Part shown: positions 15,860-24,546 of the stretch, one piece after another
Layout of the letters: the number at the start of each line of letters is the position of its first letter
How positions within the stretch are numbered: position 1 is the stretch's first letter
Assembly (NCBI GenBank): GCA_963825625.1
Contig: CAWGUF010000016.1
Span: forward strand, 124,001 to 188,000
Length of the DNA: 64,000 nucleotides
Source: CAMDPA01 sp963825625
GTDB taxonomy: Bacteria; Pseudomonadota; Alphaproteobacteria; Rhizobiales; Hyphomicrobiaceae
Direction: 5' to 3'
Notes under the pieces: generated by a model
The model's database searches: none
What the model was told of the DNA's origin: nothing
The model's input: the letters and a program-made list of their open reading frames with translations, nothing else
Program-made: the position numbers and the translations under genes

Positions 15860-16750
15860 CTAGCGCCGCCGCTTGCGGCGGCCTTTCTTGGCATGCGGCG
15901 GGCGGCTGAAGTGAGCGGGTTTGCCTTGGCCGTCGGATTGAGCGCTCGTCTCAGTCGCCGCTGACGCCTTGACGGTATCCTCCGGCCCTTCAGCGGGATG
16001 TGGCAGGTCCGTCCGAAGTATCTGCGCCTGCGTATCCGGTCCGGCCTCCGCTGTGATCTGGTCGCGGACGGAGGTCGCTTCGGACGAGCATGGGGCTTGG
16101 CGTGCGAGCAGGCTGCGCACCTCGACGGCGGCCAAGGCTGCAACGACGCCCAGCAGCAGGCCGATTGCTATCGAGGCGATGCCATCGGCTGCCTCGATGC
16201 CGCCGAGATCGGCAGCTGCGACACCGGCCAATGCGATCAGCAGGCCGGTCATTGCGGCAATCTCCTCGATCGCCGTCGTCGTCAGAGCCGGATCTCTGGT
16301 TGCTGTCGTGCGGACATCCGGTCCTGTAGCGGCCCTGCTTGCAGGCAACGCGCGCAAGGCCATCAACATGGTTGCGCCCTTCAGCAGGATGGCGGCTCCC
16401 AGGATGATATAATTGAGATCGGGGCTCTCGATCGGGCTCGGCCGGTTGAGCTTCTCGAAACCTTCATAGAGGGAGATGCCAGCTCCCATTGCAAACAGCA
16501 GCACCGCGACGACGTAGCTCCAGAAATAGAGCTCGGCGTTCTGGCCGGCTGTTTGGTCCGCCTCGGGTGATCGCGGCTGGAGCTGCAAGCCATAGAGCAT
16601 CAGGCCCTGGCTCGAGGTATCGGCCAGCGAGTGCACGGCACCCGACAGCATGGCTGAGGAGCCGGTGAGGATCGCGGCTGCAAATCTGGCCACAGCGATT
16701 GCGGCGTTGGCAACCATGACCGCCAGTACAACCTTGAACGAACCGCGCAT
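15860..16750 (-). CDS. Cation diffusion facilitator family transporter
   Basis: The 296-residue protein starts at ATG 16750 (MRGSFKVVLAVMVANA). It has six predicted helices. The metal site in the second helix appears as SGAVHSLADTSSQGLMLYG (His and Asp), and the fifth-helix counterpart as TTTAIEEIAAMTG...DGIASIAIG. A DP pair precedes this second site. Such proteins exchange Zn, Fe, Mn or Co for protons out of the cytosol. The cytosolic C-terminal domain is short and ends in a basic tail (HAKKGRRKRRR), unlike the usual ferredoxin-like domain. It is separated from ybaB by 273 bases in which nothing clear was seen. Confidence 0.8.
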   Translation of the reverse strand: MRGSFKVVLAVMVANAAIAVARFAAAILTGSSAMLSGAVHSLADTSSQGLMLYGLQLQPRSPEADQTAGQNAELYFWSYVVAVLLFAMGAGISLYEGFEKLNRPSPIESPDLNYIILGAAILLKGATMLMALRALPASRAATGPDVRTTATRDPALTTTAIEEIAAMTGLLIALAGVAAADLGGIEAADGIASIAIGLLLGVVAALAAVEVRSLLARQAPCSSEATSVRDQITAEAGPDTQAQILRTDLPHPAEGPEDTVKASAATETSAQSDGQGKPAHFSRPPHAKKGRRKRRR

Positions 16751-17023
16751 AGCTACGCAGACCTCCGCTTGGATTCCGCCTGGAGCATCGGCGCCGAGCT
16801 TCCGCTTGTGGTCGCAACTGCTCTCTCGTTCGGTTATCTCCCACGGGGCCACTTGCCAGACAACTGTGGGGCGCGAGCAGGCTTAGCGTTCCGCAGGTTG
16901 CAGCGTTGCCCGGTTGATGCGCGCACGCGTTGTCGTGGTCGGGCTCAGAACCCGATTTGGCACTGGTCCGAAGGGGCACACCCGATGATGCTCTAGCTGC
17001 AGCACTATTTGCTGGGCGCGGCC

Positions 17024-17344
17024 TCAGAACAGCTTCATGCCCGGCGGCAGCGGCAGTCCGCCGGTAAGCTCCTGCATTTTTGACTGCATCTGCCCCTCGA
17101 CCTTGCCCTTGGCATCGGCAGCGGCAGCGACGATGAGATCCTCCAGGATCTCGGTCTCGTCCGGCTTCATCAGTGACGGATCGATCTTGATGGCGGACAA
17201 CTCGCCCTTGCCGTTCATGGTGACCTGTACCAGTCCGGCACCGGACTGACCGGAGATCTGCATGGCCGCCAGCTCCTCCTGCAGCTGCTGCATGCGTTCC
17301 TGCAGTTGCTGCGCCTGCTTCATCATGCCGAGCAAGTCCTTCAT
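17024..17344 (-). CDS. ybaB: YbaB/EbfC nucleoid-associated protein
   Basis: The 106-residue protein has the standard family architecture: an N-terminal amphipathic helix (DLLGMMKQAQQLQERMQQLQ), a central beta sheet containing VQVTMNGKGELSAIKIDPSL, and a C-terminal helix ending in the conserved GLPLPPGMKLF. It forms a dimer that binds DNA and shapes the nucleoid. It follows dnaX on the minus strand by about 100 bases, the classic dnaX-ybaB order. The usual third member recR is not here; the next gene downstream is a CDF transporter. Confidence 0.93.
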   Translation of the reverse strand: MKDLLGMMKQAQQLQERMQQLQEELAAMQISGQSGAGLVQVTMNGKGELSAIKIDPSLMKPDETEILEDLIVAAAADAKGKVEGQMQSKMQELTGGLPLPPGMKLF

Positions 17345-17446
17345 GGCGGTCTCCTTGTGAGAAGCGGTTGGCTAGCGAAAGCCCAGTCTGCTTTCGCTTT
17401 GGGATACTGTGATCTTGAGCCGTGTATTGAGCGGCTTCTCGGTCCA

Positions 17447-19231
17447 CTACTGGCGGGAGCCCTTCTTCGGCCGGATGGCCTTGACCTTGGCTTCCGGAAA
17501 CGTTTCCAGCACGGTCTGTAGCGCCGGATGGCTCTGCACGCGCAATAATTCCGCGGCTTCGCGTTCGCGTCTCGTCTGGGCCAGCGGCGGCTCGCCGGGT
17601 TGCCTGGAAAGTGCAACGACCCAGCGTTGCCCGGTCCATTTCCCCAGTCTGTCCGCCAACTCGCCTGCGAGCGAGGGCGGCGCGCCGTCGAGCAATCTCG
17701 CCTCGATGCGACCCGGCTCGAAGCGGACCAGGCTGAGATACTCTTCGATATTCACCCGCAGCATTGCGTCGCGCATCTGGCCTGCCAGTTCCGCCACCTG
17801 CTGCAGATTAGCTGGCATGGGATGAAAGTCAGCGGGTTGCTGGGCAGCCACCTGCTCGATCGCTTGTCGGGGTGGTGCAGCAGAGGCTTGGGCCTCGAGT
17901 TCCTGGCCTGCCACCAGAACTCTGGCGGAACTGCATTGAGGGGGCCACGGGAAGGGGCGGAGGCCGGTGCGCTACCGCCTGGGCGTGCTGCGGAAGTCGG
18001 GGAGCCGCCTGCTCCCAGGGCGCGTATAATTGCGTCGGGAGCGGGCAGGTCGGCGGTGTGAGCAATGCGGATGAGGACCATCTCGGCGGCCGCCAACTGG
18101 TCAGGAGCGCGCGGCGACCTCGTCGATTCCCTTGAGCAGCATCTGCCAGGCCCGCGCCAGCAGGGGCACTGACAGTTGCGCGCTGAGCGCCGTCGCGCGG
18201 CGCTTGTCCTCAGCGGAAAGGCCCTCGCCGGCGGCCTCGCTGCCGGCGACCTTGATGCGGGTGGCGATGTGGATGCTGTCGGCCAGATCGGCCAGCACCT
18301 GGGTCGGCTCGGCGCCGTCGTTGTGCAGTGCCTCCAGTGCCAGGATCGCCTCGCCCGGCTTGCCGGCGAACATCAACTCGACGAGGTCGAAGATGCGGCC
18401 ACGATCGGCGAGGCCGAGCATCGCGCGGACCGCGCCGGACGTCACCGCGCCTGAGCCCATGGCGATCGCCTGATCGAGGAGCGACAACGCGTCGCGGACG
18501 GAGCCGCCGGCTGCTCGCGCGATGGCGGCCAGGGCTTCCGGCTCCGCCGGTGGCTGCCTCCGCCTGGGCAATCTTGCTCGAGGTGCGCCATCAGCACCGG
18601 CACGTCGACGCGGCGCAGATCGAAGCGCTGGCAGCGTGACAGCACTGTCACCGGCACCTTGCGGATCTCGGTCGTCGCGAAGATGAACTTCACGTGCTCC
18701 GGCGGCTCCTCCAGCGTCTTCAGGAGCGCGTTGAACGCGCCCTTCGAGAGCATGTGGACCTCGTCGATGATGTAGACCTTGTAGCGCGCGATGAGCGGCT
18801 TGTAGCGCGCGCTCTCGATGATCTCGCGGATGTTGTCGACGCCGGTGTTGGAGGCGGCGTCCATCTCCATCACGTCGGGGTGGCGGCTCTGGATGATCTC
18901 GCGGCAATGCTCGCCGTAGCCGTCCATCTCGCACGGTCGGCTTGTCGGATGCCCGTCGCTGACGTAGTTGAGGGCGCGGGCGAGGATGCGGGCGGTGGTC
19001 GTCTTGCCGACACCGCGCACGCCGGTCAGCATGTAGCCCTGGGCGATACGGTCGGTGGCGAATGCGTTGCGTCAGCGTCCGCACCATCGCCTCCTGGCCG
19101 ATCAGGTCGTCGAAGGTCTCTGGCCGGTACTTGCGGGCGAGCACGACGTATGGCTTGGCCGCGGAATCGGAGGGCGATCCGGATGCGGCAGTGCGGTTTT
19201 CGGTGCTGTCGTCAGCAGGTGATTTTGCCAT
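17447..19231 (-). CDS. dnaX: DNA polymerase III gamma/tau subunit DnaX, interrupted by about five frameshifts
   Basis: DnaX is the ATPase of the clamp loader that places the beta clamp on DNA. The pieces in order on the minus strand are: KPYVVLARKYRPETFDDLIGQ; then MLTGVRGVGKTTTARILARA (Walker A) with the Cys-containing PCEMDGYGEHC segment, YIIDEVHML and VLSRCQRFDLRRV; then EALAAIARAAGGSVRDALSL and the domain III helices; then a C-terminal tau region from 17914 to 17447. Frame changes are needed near 19068, 18578, 18552, 18112 and 17915. The gene is essential, so most of these are probably sequence indels. The SRP RNA gene is upstream and ybaB downstream. Confidence 0.9.
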
Positions 19232-19364
19232 TCAGTCGCCCGCCGTGGTCGCGGTGGACGCAGGCCGCCGCGCCAGATCTTCCAGGCGCCTCAGCGCTAG
19301 CGCCCCCGCAGAGGCCCGCCGCAGCCGCTCTGGCGGTCCGAGCAGCGCCCGTGCGCGTAATAAA

Positions 19365-19455
19365 GAGGCCAGCGAACGACCCGCGTCCTGATCGTTAGGG
19401 CTGCTTCCTTCCGGACCTGACCCGGTTGGCGAGGGAAACGTCCGCCGCCAGCCTC
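19365..19455 (-). ncRNA. ffs: Signal recognition particle 4.5S RNA
   Basis: On the minus strand this carries the universal SRP RNA tip: GGTCAGGTCCGGAAGGAAGC with the flanking AGCC, the site bound by Ffh. The 5' end GAGGCTGGCG pairs with the 3' end CGCTGGCCTC to close a single long hairpin of about 91 bases, the expected size for a small bacterial SRP RNA. A TTTATTA tract follows the 3' end. It lies upstream of dnaX on the same strand, an arrangement common in alphaproteobacteria. It is needed for cotranslational membrane targeting. Confidence 0.95.
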
Positions 19456-19463
19456 CATCGCGG

Positions 19464-19492
19464 AATATGGCGGCAAGGCCGGCCCGTGGCAA
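19464..19492 (-). promoter_or_regulatory. Likely sigma-70 promoter of ffs
   Basis: TTGCCA (-35, 19487-19492) and CATATT (-10, 19464-19469) are separated by exactly 17 bases on the minus strand, and the -10 ends 8 bases before the predicted 5' end of the SRP RNA. Confidence 0.6.
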
Positions 19493-19652
19493 GAGCGGAT
19501 AAGCTTTTCCGACGTTCGCGTGGCTGAGACCGGCCTTTGGGCCATAGGGAAGGCATCTGCGATAAGACCCTGCAGGTCCGGGCTCGGTTTTACGTTACGT
19601 TTACACTTGGCGGCACATAGTCTTGCGGAATTGTTTAGGAGCTTGTCCGCCT

Positions 19653-19883
19653 ATGTCCGCAAACGCTGAGACATCGGAGCCAGTGGCGCCCGCTGCTCGG
19701 GCTGATGAGGTTTCGGCTGGGGTCGACCAGGATCGCAGGGAGGCCTTGCGCCGGCTCGGCTATGCCGCCGCGCTGGCTCCGGCGATGGTCGTGCTGCTGA
19801 AAGGTCAAGCCCAGGCCATGCCGTCATGCGACAATCCGGCCTGGCAACTGGGGCTGCAACGCGCGGGTCACTCTGGCTGTTAG
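19653..19883 (+). CDS. Small protein with RR-leader, possible exported or modified peptide precursor
   Basis: The 76-residue product starts at ATG 19653 after AGGAG. An acidic, alanine-rich N-terminus is followed by DRREALRRLGYAAALAPAMV and VLLKGQAQA, which resembles a twin-arginine or hydrophobic leader with an AQA cleavage site. The remaining 21-residue tail is MPSCDNPAWQL then GLQRAGHSGC, with two cysteines. The gene ends about 30 bases before the start assigned to the HprK-related kinase and overlaps that frame's upstream extension. Together with the PqqD-like kinase and nucleotidyltransferase it could be the substrate of a peptide-tailoring module. No family is recognised. Confidence 0.5.
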   Translation: MSANAETSEPVAPAARADEVSAGVDQDRREALRRLGYAAALAPAMVVLLKGQAQAMPSCDNPAWQLGLQRAGHSGC

Positions 19884-19915
19884 GCGGGGCCGCGCCAGCG
19901 ACCGCGAGATCTGGC

Positions 19916-21016
19916 ATGCAATTCGTCCCGGTTGGTGAGCAGATCTGCCTGTTCAGAGGCGATAATCATGCGGTTGCGCTGCTGCAGCCGGAGGCCGCGC
20001 GGGTGTGCGCAGAGCTGCTGGCCGCAGACAGCGTGCCGTCCGCGATCGGGATCGAAAGTTCCCCGGCCATTGCAGCGATGTTACGGCAGCTGGCGGATGG
20101 TGGTTTTCTCGACCAGGAGTGCGGCTCGGCGGCAAAGCCGCGCAACGAGGCAGGGTCGCATCCTCCTGCTCTGGCGGCACTGAGCCGCACTTGCCAATTG
20201 CTGCCGGAGCGCCCGGTCAGCATTCATGTCGAGGCTGCCTGCCTGGCGCGCTTGATCGGCGCTGCTATCGGTCCGTTGGCCGGCGGTCTTTTGGCCGGTG
20301 ATATGCAGTCCGGGATCGCGGCGACGATTGCGGTCGAGGGGCAGGACGCCGCGTTTACGGTCCGGCGCGAAGGATGTGTGATTGCGGATAACCTTGCGGC
20401 GGCGGATGCGCGGCGTATCGCGCTGCAGGCCCTTCTCATGGCGATGCTGCCGGATGGGGCAACGGCTGCCATTCTGCATGCCTCCTGCATCGCATACGAC
20501 GATCGGGCCATCGTGCTGGCCGGTGCGACGGGTTCGGGAAAGTCAACGCTGGCCGCCTACCTTGCTGCGACCGGCGCGGAATACCTTGCGGATGATTTTA
20601 CGGCGCTCTGTCAGGACGGGACGGTGGCTCGTTATCCTCTGGCAGTCAGCATAAAAGAGCCGAGCTGGGGCGTGCTCGAAGCACTATTGCCGCAACTTCG
20701 CCATTGCCAGCAGCACCGTCTCGGGGAGCGGGTTGTCCGCTATGTTCCACTGCAATGTCCGATCCGGTCCACTGGTGCCACAGCGCTGCCGGTGGAGGCG
20801 CTGGTATTGCCGCGTTTCGAGCCGAGCCGACCATCGGAATTGGAACGGCTTGCGCCTGAAGAGGCGTTCGGAAATTTGCTCACGACGGGAACAGAGATCG
20901 TAGGCGCGCCCCGCTCGATCGCGCCTCTTGCCGCGCTGGTCAACGAGCGGCCAGCCTGGCGCTTGTCGTATCGCGATCTGGCCGAAGCCAGGGACCTTAT
21001 CGGGAGGCTGAGGTGA
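19916..21016 (+). CDS. HprK-related kinase with PqqD-like N-terminal region
   Basis: The start is placed at ATG 19916 (MQFVPVGEQICLF); the frame is open upstream to ATG 19826, overlapping the small peptide gene. Residues 1-75 resemble a PqqD/RiPP-recognition fold (ICLFRGDNHAVALLQPEAAR ... LRQLADGGFL). The C-terminal half carries a Walker A motif, VLAGATGSGKSTLAAYLAA, and EYLADDFTAL, matching HPr-kinase-like proteins, but the HPr-kinase signature for the phosphocarrier is not evident. Such HprK-related kinases occur in lasso peptide and exosortase-associated loci. It is translationally coupled (GTGA overlap) to the next gene. Confidence 0.75.
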   Translation: MQFVPVGEQICLFRGDNHAVALLQPEAARVCAELLAADSVPSAIGIESSPAIAAMLRQLADGGFLDQECGSAAKPRNEAGSHPPALAALSRTCQLLPERPVSIHVEAACLARLIGAAIGPLAGGLLAGDMQSGIAATIAVEGQDAAFTVRREGCVIADNLAAADARRIALQALLMAMLPDGATAAILHASCIAYDDRAIVLAGATGSGKSTLAAYLAATGAEYLADDFTALCQDGTVARYPLAVSIKEPSWGVLEALLPQLRHCQQHRLGERVVRYVPLQCPIRSTGATALPVEALVLPRFEPSRPSELERLAPEEAFGNLLTTGTEIVGAPRSIAPLAALVNERPAWRLSYRDLAEARDLIGRLR

Positions 21017-22116
21017 AGCAGATTGAGCTGCGCACCAGCCTCGTGCTCGACCTCCTGCGTGGAGCGGCGGACGAGCCGCGGCCGGGCCAATGCGCTGCTT
21101 TCGACGATGCTCCGCTGCCGATCTGGCGCGAAGTCATCGGGTTCGCCAGTGCACACGCGGTGCTGCCCGCATTGGCGCCGCAGCTTCGACAGTTGGCTTC
21201 GAGCGGCTGCGCGCCGTTGGAGCTGGCGGATTTCGCCGACGAGATCTGGCGGGCCAACGCGGAACGCAATCGTCTGCTGAGCGCGGCGCTCCTGGGCGTT
21301 GCTGCGGAACTGGATGCGTTCGGGATATCCGCGATTGCCTTGAAGGGCGCTGCCTTCCTGGCAGAAGACCGTTCAGGGAACGCACCGTGGCGTTTCATGC
21401 AGGATCTCGACCTGCTGATCAGGGAAGACGAGCTGGCGCGATCGTTGCCGATCCTGGCGGCGCGGGGTTACACGCCCGTATCGGATGACTACCGTCCCGA
21501 TACGCAGGCGCACTATCCGCCACTGCTCAGTCCATGCGGAACGTTTTCCATCGAGCTGCATACGCGTTTGTTCGCATTTGACGACTACGGATTGCCTGCA
21601 AGCTGTGTGCGCCGCGATGCCAGTGCAGTAGCGCCGGAAACGTCGGGGCTGCGCATTCCGTCGCCTGAGCACCGGATACAGCATGCGTTGCTGCATGCCC
21701 AGTTGCATAATCGTGGATATGCGATGGGCCGGGTCGTACTGAAGGACCTGCTCGATCTGTCAATGCTATCGCAACGGGCGGGTTTCAGCGTTGATACGAG
21801 TGCGGAGCAGATCGATGAGGCGTTCACGCGACGCGCGGTGCTGGCGCTGGTAGCAGCGTGGCGCATGTGGCGTGGCGATGAGATACGCAACCGTGCTGCG
21901 GCAGCGTGGGCAGGGGCAGCTTTCGACCGGTTGTCGCGGCCGCGCTGGCTGGCGTATATGGCGTTGCCTGCAGACGTTGTTGCGCTGGAGTGGTACAGAT
22001 TGCGGCGCGAGCGCGGGCATCTGCGGCGCCGCGCGGCCCTTGTGGCGCGCCCTGATCGGTTGTCTCGGGCGGCGGCGGCCTGGGCGTTCAAGCAGCGGCA
22101 TCGCCTATGGGGCTGA
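21013..22116 (+). CDS. Nucleotidyltransferase-family protein (PF14907-like)
   Basis: The 367-residue protein starts at GTG 21013, overlapping the stop of the kinase gene. The core reads IALKGAAFLAEDRSGNAPWR followed by FMQDLDLLIREDEL, the K-G and D-x-D pattern of the uncharacterised nucleotidyltransferase family fused to a helical domain. HRIQHALLHAQLHNRG is the second conserved block. Members are found beside PqqD-like and HprK-like proteins in peptide-tailoring clusters, where they are proposed to modify a phosphorylated or carboxylated precursor. Here the three genes at 19.65-22.1 kb form one module. Confidence 0.8.
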   Translation: MKQIELRTSLVLDLLRGAADEPRPGQCAAFDDAPLPIWREVIGFASAHAVLPALAPQLRQLASSGCAPLELADFADEIWRANAERNRLLSAALLGVAAELDAFGISAIALKGAAFLAEDRSGNAPWRFMQDLDLLIREDELARSLPILAARGYTPVSDDYRPDTQAHYPPLLSPCGTFSIELHTRLFAFDDYGLPASCVRRDASAVAPETSGLRIPSPEHRIQHALLHAQLHNRGYAMGRVVLKDLLDLSMLSQRAGFSVDTSAEQIDEAFTRRAVLALVAAWRMWRGDEIRNRAAAAWAGAAFDRLSRPRWLAYMALPADVVALEWYRLRRERGHLRRRAALVARPDRLSRAAAAWAFKQRHRLWG

Positions 22117-22122
22117 GCCGCC

Positions 22123-24217
22123 TTACCTTTCCAGCACAAGATTGCGGTAGGTATCGACGCTGGCAGTCCAGCCCGGCGGGATGACCGTCGTGGCGTCGAA
22201 CTGTTCCACGATCGCGGGCCCTGAAATCGAGGCGCCGACATCGAGCTGGTCGCGCTCGTAGACAGTTGCCTGGGTGGTTGAGCGCGCATCGAAGTAGACC
22301 GATCTTGCACCTTTCGTTGCCGTTTCGGCCGGGCGTGGCGATGATGGTGGCGATCGAGGGTTGCGGGACGTACTTCGGAACGGCGACGCGCACGCGGACC
22401 CGATAGCTGACTACCTCCACCGGCCGGTCGCTGCCGCGTGGCCGTGGATCTGGGCGTGGCGCTCGTCGAAGCGGGCGCGCGCGGCCGCGAGCGAGCTTGG
22501 CGTCAGTGCGGGTTTCGTGCAAGGCCGTCCAGCGGTGTGCGCAACTCGTAGCCCTGGCCGGTGTATCGCAGGTCGAGCTCGCGCAGGAAACGGGCGGCGG
22601 CCGTATCCATGCCTTCGGCGGCCAGCTCGTCGCGCGCCTTGGCCTCCAGCTCGCCGATAGACAGCTTCGGCGTGCGCGGCGGTGATATCAGCCAGCGGCC
22701 GCAGTTCCGACCGGATGTAGTCGTGAACGACGTCCGTGCACAGAAGGCCTAGCGCGGAGAACGCACCGGGACGCGGCGGCACCAGGATGCGGCGCATGCC
22801 GAGCTCCTCTGCGACCGCGGCGGCGTGGACCGCACCAGCGCCGCCGAAGGGCAGCAGCGTGAAGGCGGAGAGATCGACGCCGCGCTTGGCGGCGAACACG
22901 CGCACCTCGTCGGCCATGCGCATGTCGACGATGCGCCGGATGCCCTCCGCGGCCTCCAGCGACGCTCAGGCCGAGCTGGTCGCCGACATGGGTCTCGATC
23001 GCACGCCGCGGAGGCGGCCACGTCGAGCGTCTGCTTGCCGCCGAGGAAATATTCGGGATTGAGAAAGCCGCATACGACATCGGCGTCGGTGACCGTCGGG
23101 CGCTCGCCGCCACGGCCGTAGCAGGCGGGCCCGGGATCGGCGCCGGCGCTGTGCGGCCCGACGGTGAGGAAGCCGCCGCCGTCGATGCCAGCGATCGAGC
23201 CGCCGCCTGCGGAGATTGTCGTCATGTCGAGCGCGGGGACGTCGATCTGACGGCGCGCGATGTTGCCTTCGGTGGTTTCCAGCGGCAGGCCGCCCTCGAT
23301 GAAGGCGATGTCGGCGCTGGTGCCGCCCATGTCGAGGGTGACAAGGCCGGCTTGCGCGTCGCTTGCCGCCAGGTAGGCAGCGGCCTGCGCGCCTGCGGCC
23401 GGGCCGGAGAACAGCGTATGCACGGTCTTGGCGCCGGCTACGGCGGCGGTGAACGGCATCACGCCGCCGTTCGATTGCATCAGGAAACGTTGCTGGGTGG
23501 TGACGCCGGTCTCGTCGAGCCCGGTTTCCAGGTGCCCGATGTAGCGCACCATCACGGGCTCCAGATAGGCGTTGAGCAGGGTCGTCGACAGCCGCGCCCA
23601 TTCGCGGATGCGCGGCAACACCTCGGAGGAGAGCGAAACGGATATGCCGGGCAATTCCGCGGCGAGGATCTGCGCGTGTGCGTGCCTCGTGCGCGGGATT
23701 CATGAAGGAGAACAGGTAGCAGACGGCGATCGAATGCCACGCCGGCCGCCTTCAGTTCGCGCGCAGCGGCCCGGACGTCATCCTCGTTCAGGGGGGCCAG
23801 GACGTTGCCCTCGAAGTCCGTGCGCTCGGTGATCTCGTAGGTGCGGCTTTGCGGGGCGATCGGTTCGGGCTTGTTGTAGAAGTAATCGAACAGGTTGCCG
23901 TCGCGCGCCTGCTGCTGCACCTCCTGCACGGCGCGGTAGCCTCTGGTGATCAGGAGGCCCACGTTCGCGCCGCGCATTTCCAGCAGGGCGTTGGTGGTGA
24001 TGGTGGTGCCGTGGGCGAAGAATTCGATCGCGCCCGGCGGTACGCCGCGGGCGATGAAGCGGGCGACGCCGTCGAGGACGCCCAACGCAGGATTGGCCGG
24101 TGTCGAAGAGACCTTCTCGACCATCAACTCGCCGGTCGCGACGTCGAGCAGCACGAGATCAGTGTGCGTGCCGCCGACATCGACGCCAAGCCGGAAGCGC
24201 GACGTATTGCCCGTCAT
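22123..24217 (-). CDS. hyuA: N-methylhydantoinase A / 5-oxoprolinase-type subunit HyuA, with at least seven frameshifts
   Basis: It starts at ATG 24217 (GGGAGAAAC upstream) with RFRLGVDVGGTHTDLVLLD, the ATP-binding opening of HyuA. Further recognisable blocks on the minus strand are HGTTITTNALLEMRGANVG, AVCYLFSFMNPAHE, LMQSNGGVMPF, LDMGGTSADIAFIEGG, SAGGGSIAGID, LPFGGAGAVHA, and the C-terminal STTQATVYERDQL to NLVLER. Full span fits the usual ~690 residues. Frame changes are needed near 23735, 23680, 23003, 22965, 22660, 22520, 22430 and 22335. The enzyme family opens hydantoin or oxoproline rings with ATP. The normal partner HyuB is not adjacent, and the next gene is convergent. Confidence 0.8.
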
Positions 24218-24546
24218 GTTTCTCCCTGGGGTCTGCCTGGGGTGTCCCTGGAATTGGCCAATCGGAACCGTCACCATTCGGACGACATGGCTGGCCCGAT
24301 CAATTGCGCCGGCAATTGTCCGCGCTATCCAGGTCATTTGCCGATGGATGATTGCTGTCCCGTTGCGTTGTCGGGAGAGGTCATAGACCGGCGGGGCAGG
24401 GAGGGCAAATGGCCTGTGTCAGAGGGGCCAGGCGATCACGGTTCCGCCTGGTCCCTGGCAGATGGGAACAAGGGGCAGCTCCCATCCCTAGTCCGATGAC
24501 GCTCCGCATTCGGACTGGCTGGAAATGGGAGCTGTTGCCGCGACCT
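24218..24546. other. Intergenic stretch with a long terminator-like hairpin
   Basis: No convincing gene lies in this 329-base gap between hyuA and the Bug-family binding-protein gene. Its right part holds the hairpin at 24476-24534; the left part would contain the hyuA promoter, in which I see no clear consensus. Confidence 0.5.
24476..24534 (-). terminator. Two-step hairpin after the Bug-family binding protein
   Basis: CAGCTCCCAT (24476-24485) pairs with ATGGGAGCTG (24525-24534), and inside it AGTCCGA (24490-24496) pairs with TCGGACT (24510-24516). It sits 12 bases beyond the stop of the binding-protein gene on the minus strand. There is no T run. Confidence 0.6.

Noticed and set aside
14554..16143. 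529-residue minus-strand frame as one protein
   Set aside because: Only the middle part is real (amidohydrolase N-terminus); the rest is out-of-frame sequence produced by the frameshift and by overlap with the CDF gene.
18101..19231. Programmed ribosomal frameshift in dnaX as in E. coli
   Set aside because: The frame changes lie inside the ATPase domain at several places and none is at a slippery A-run; they look like sequence indels.
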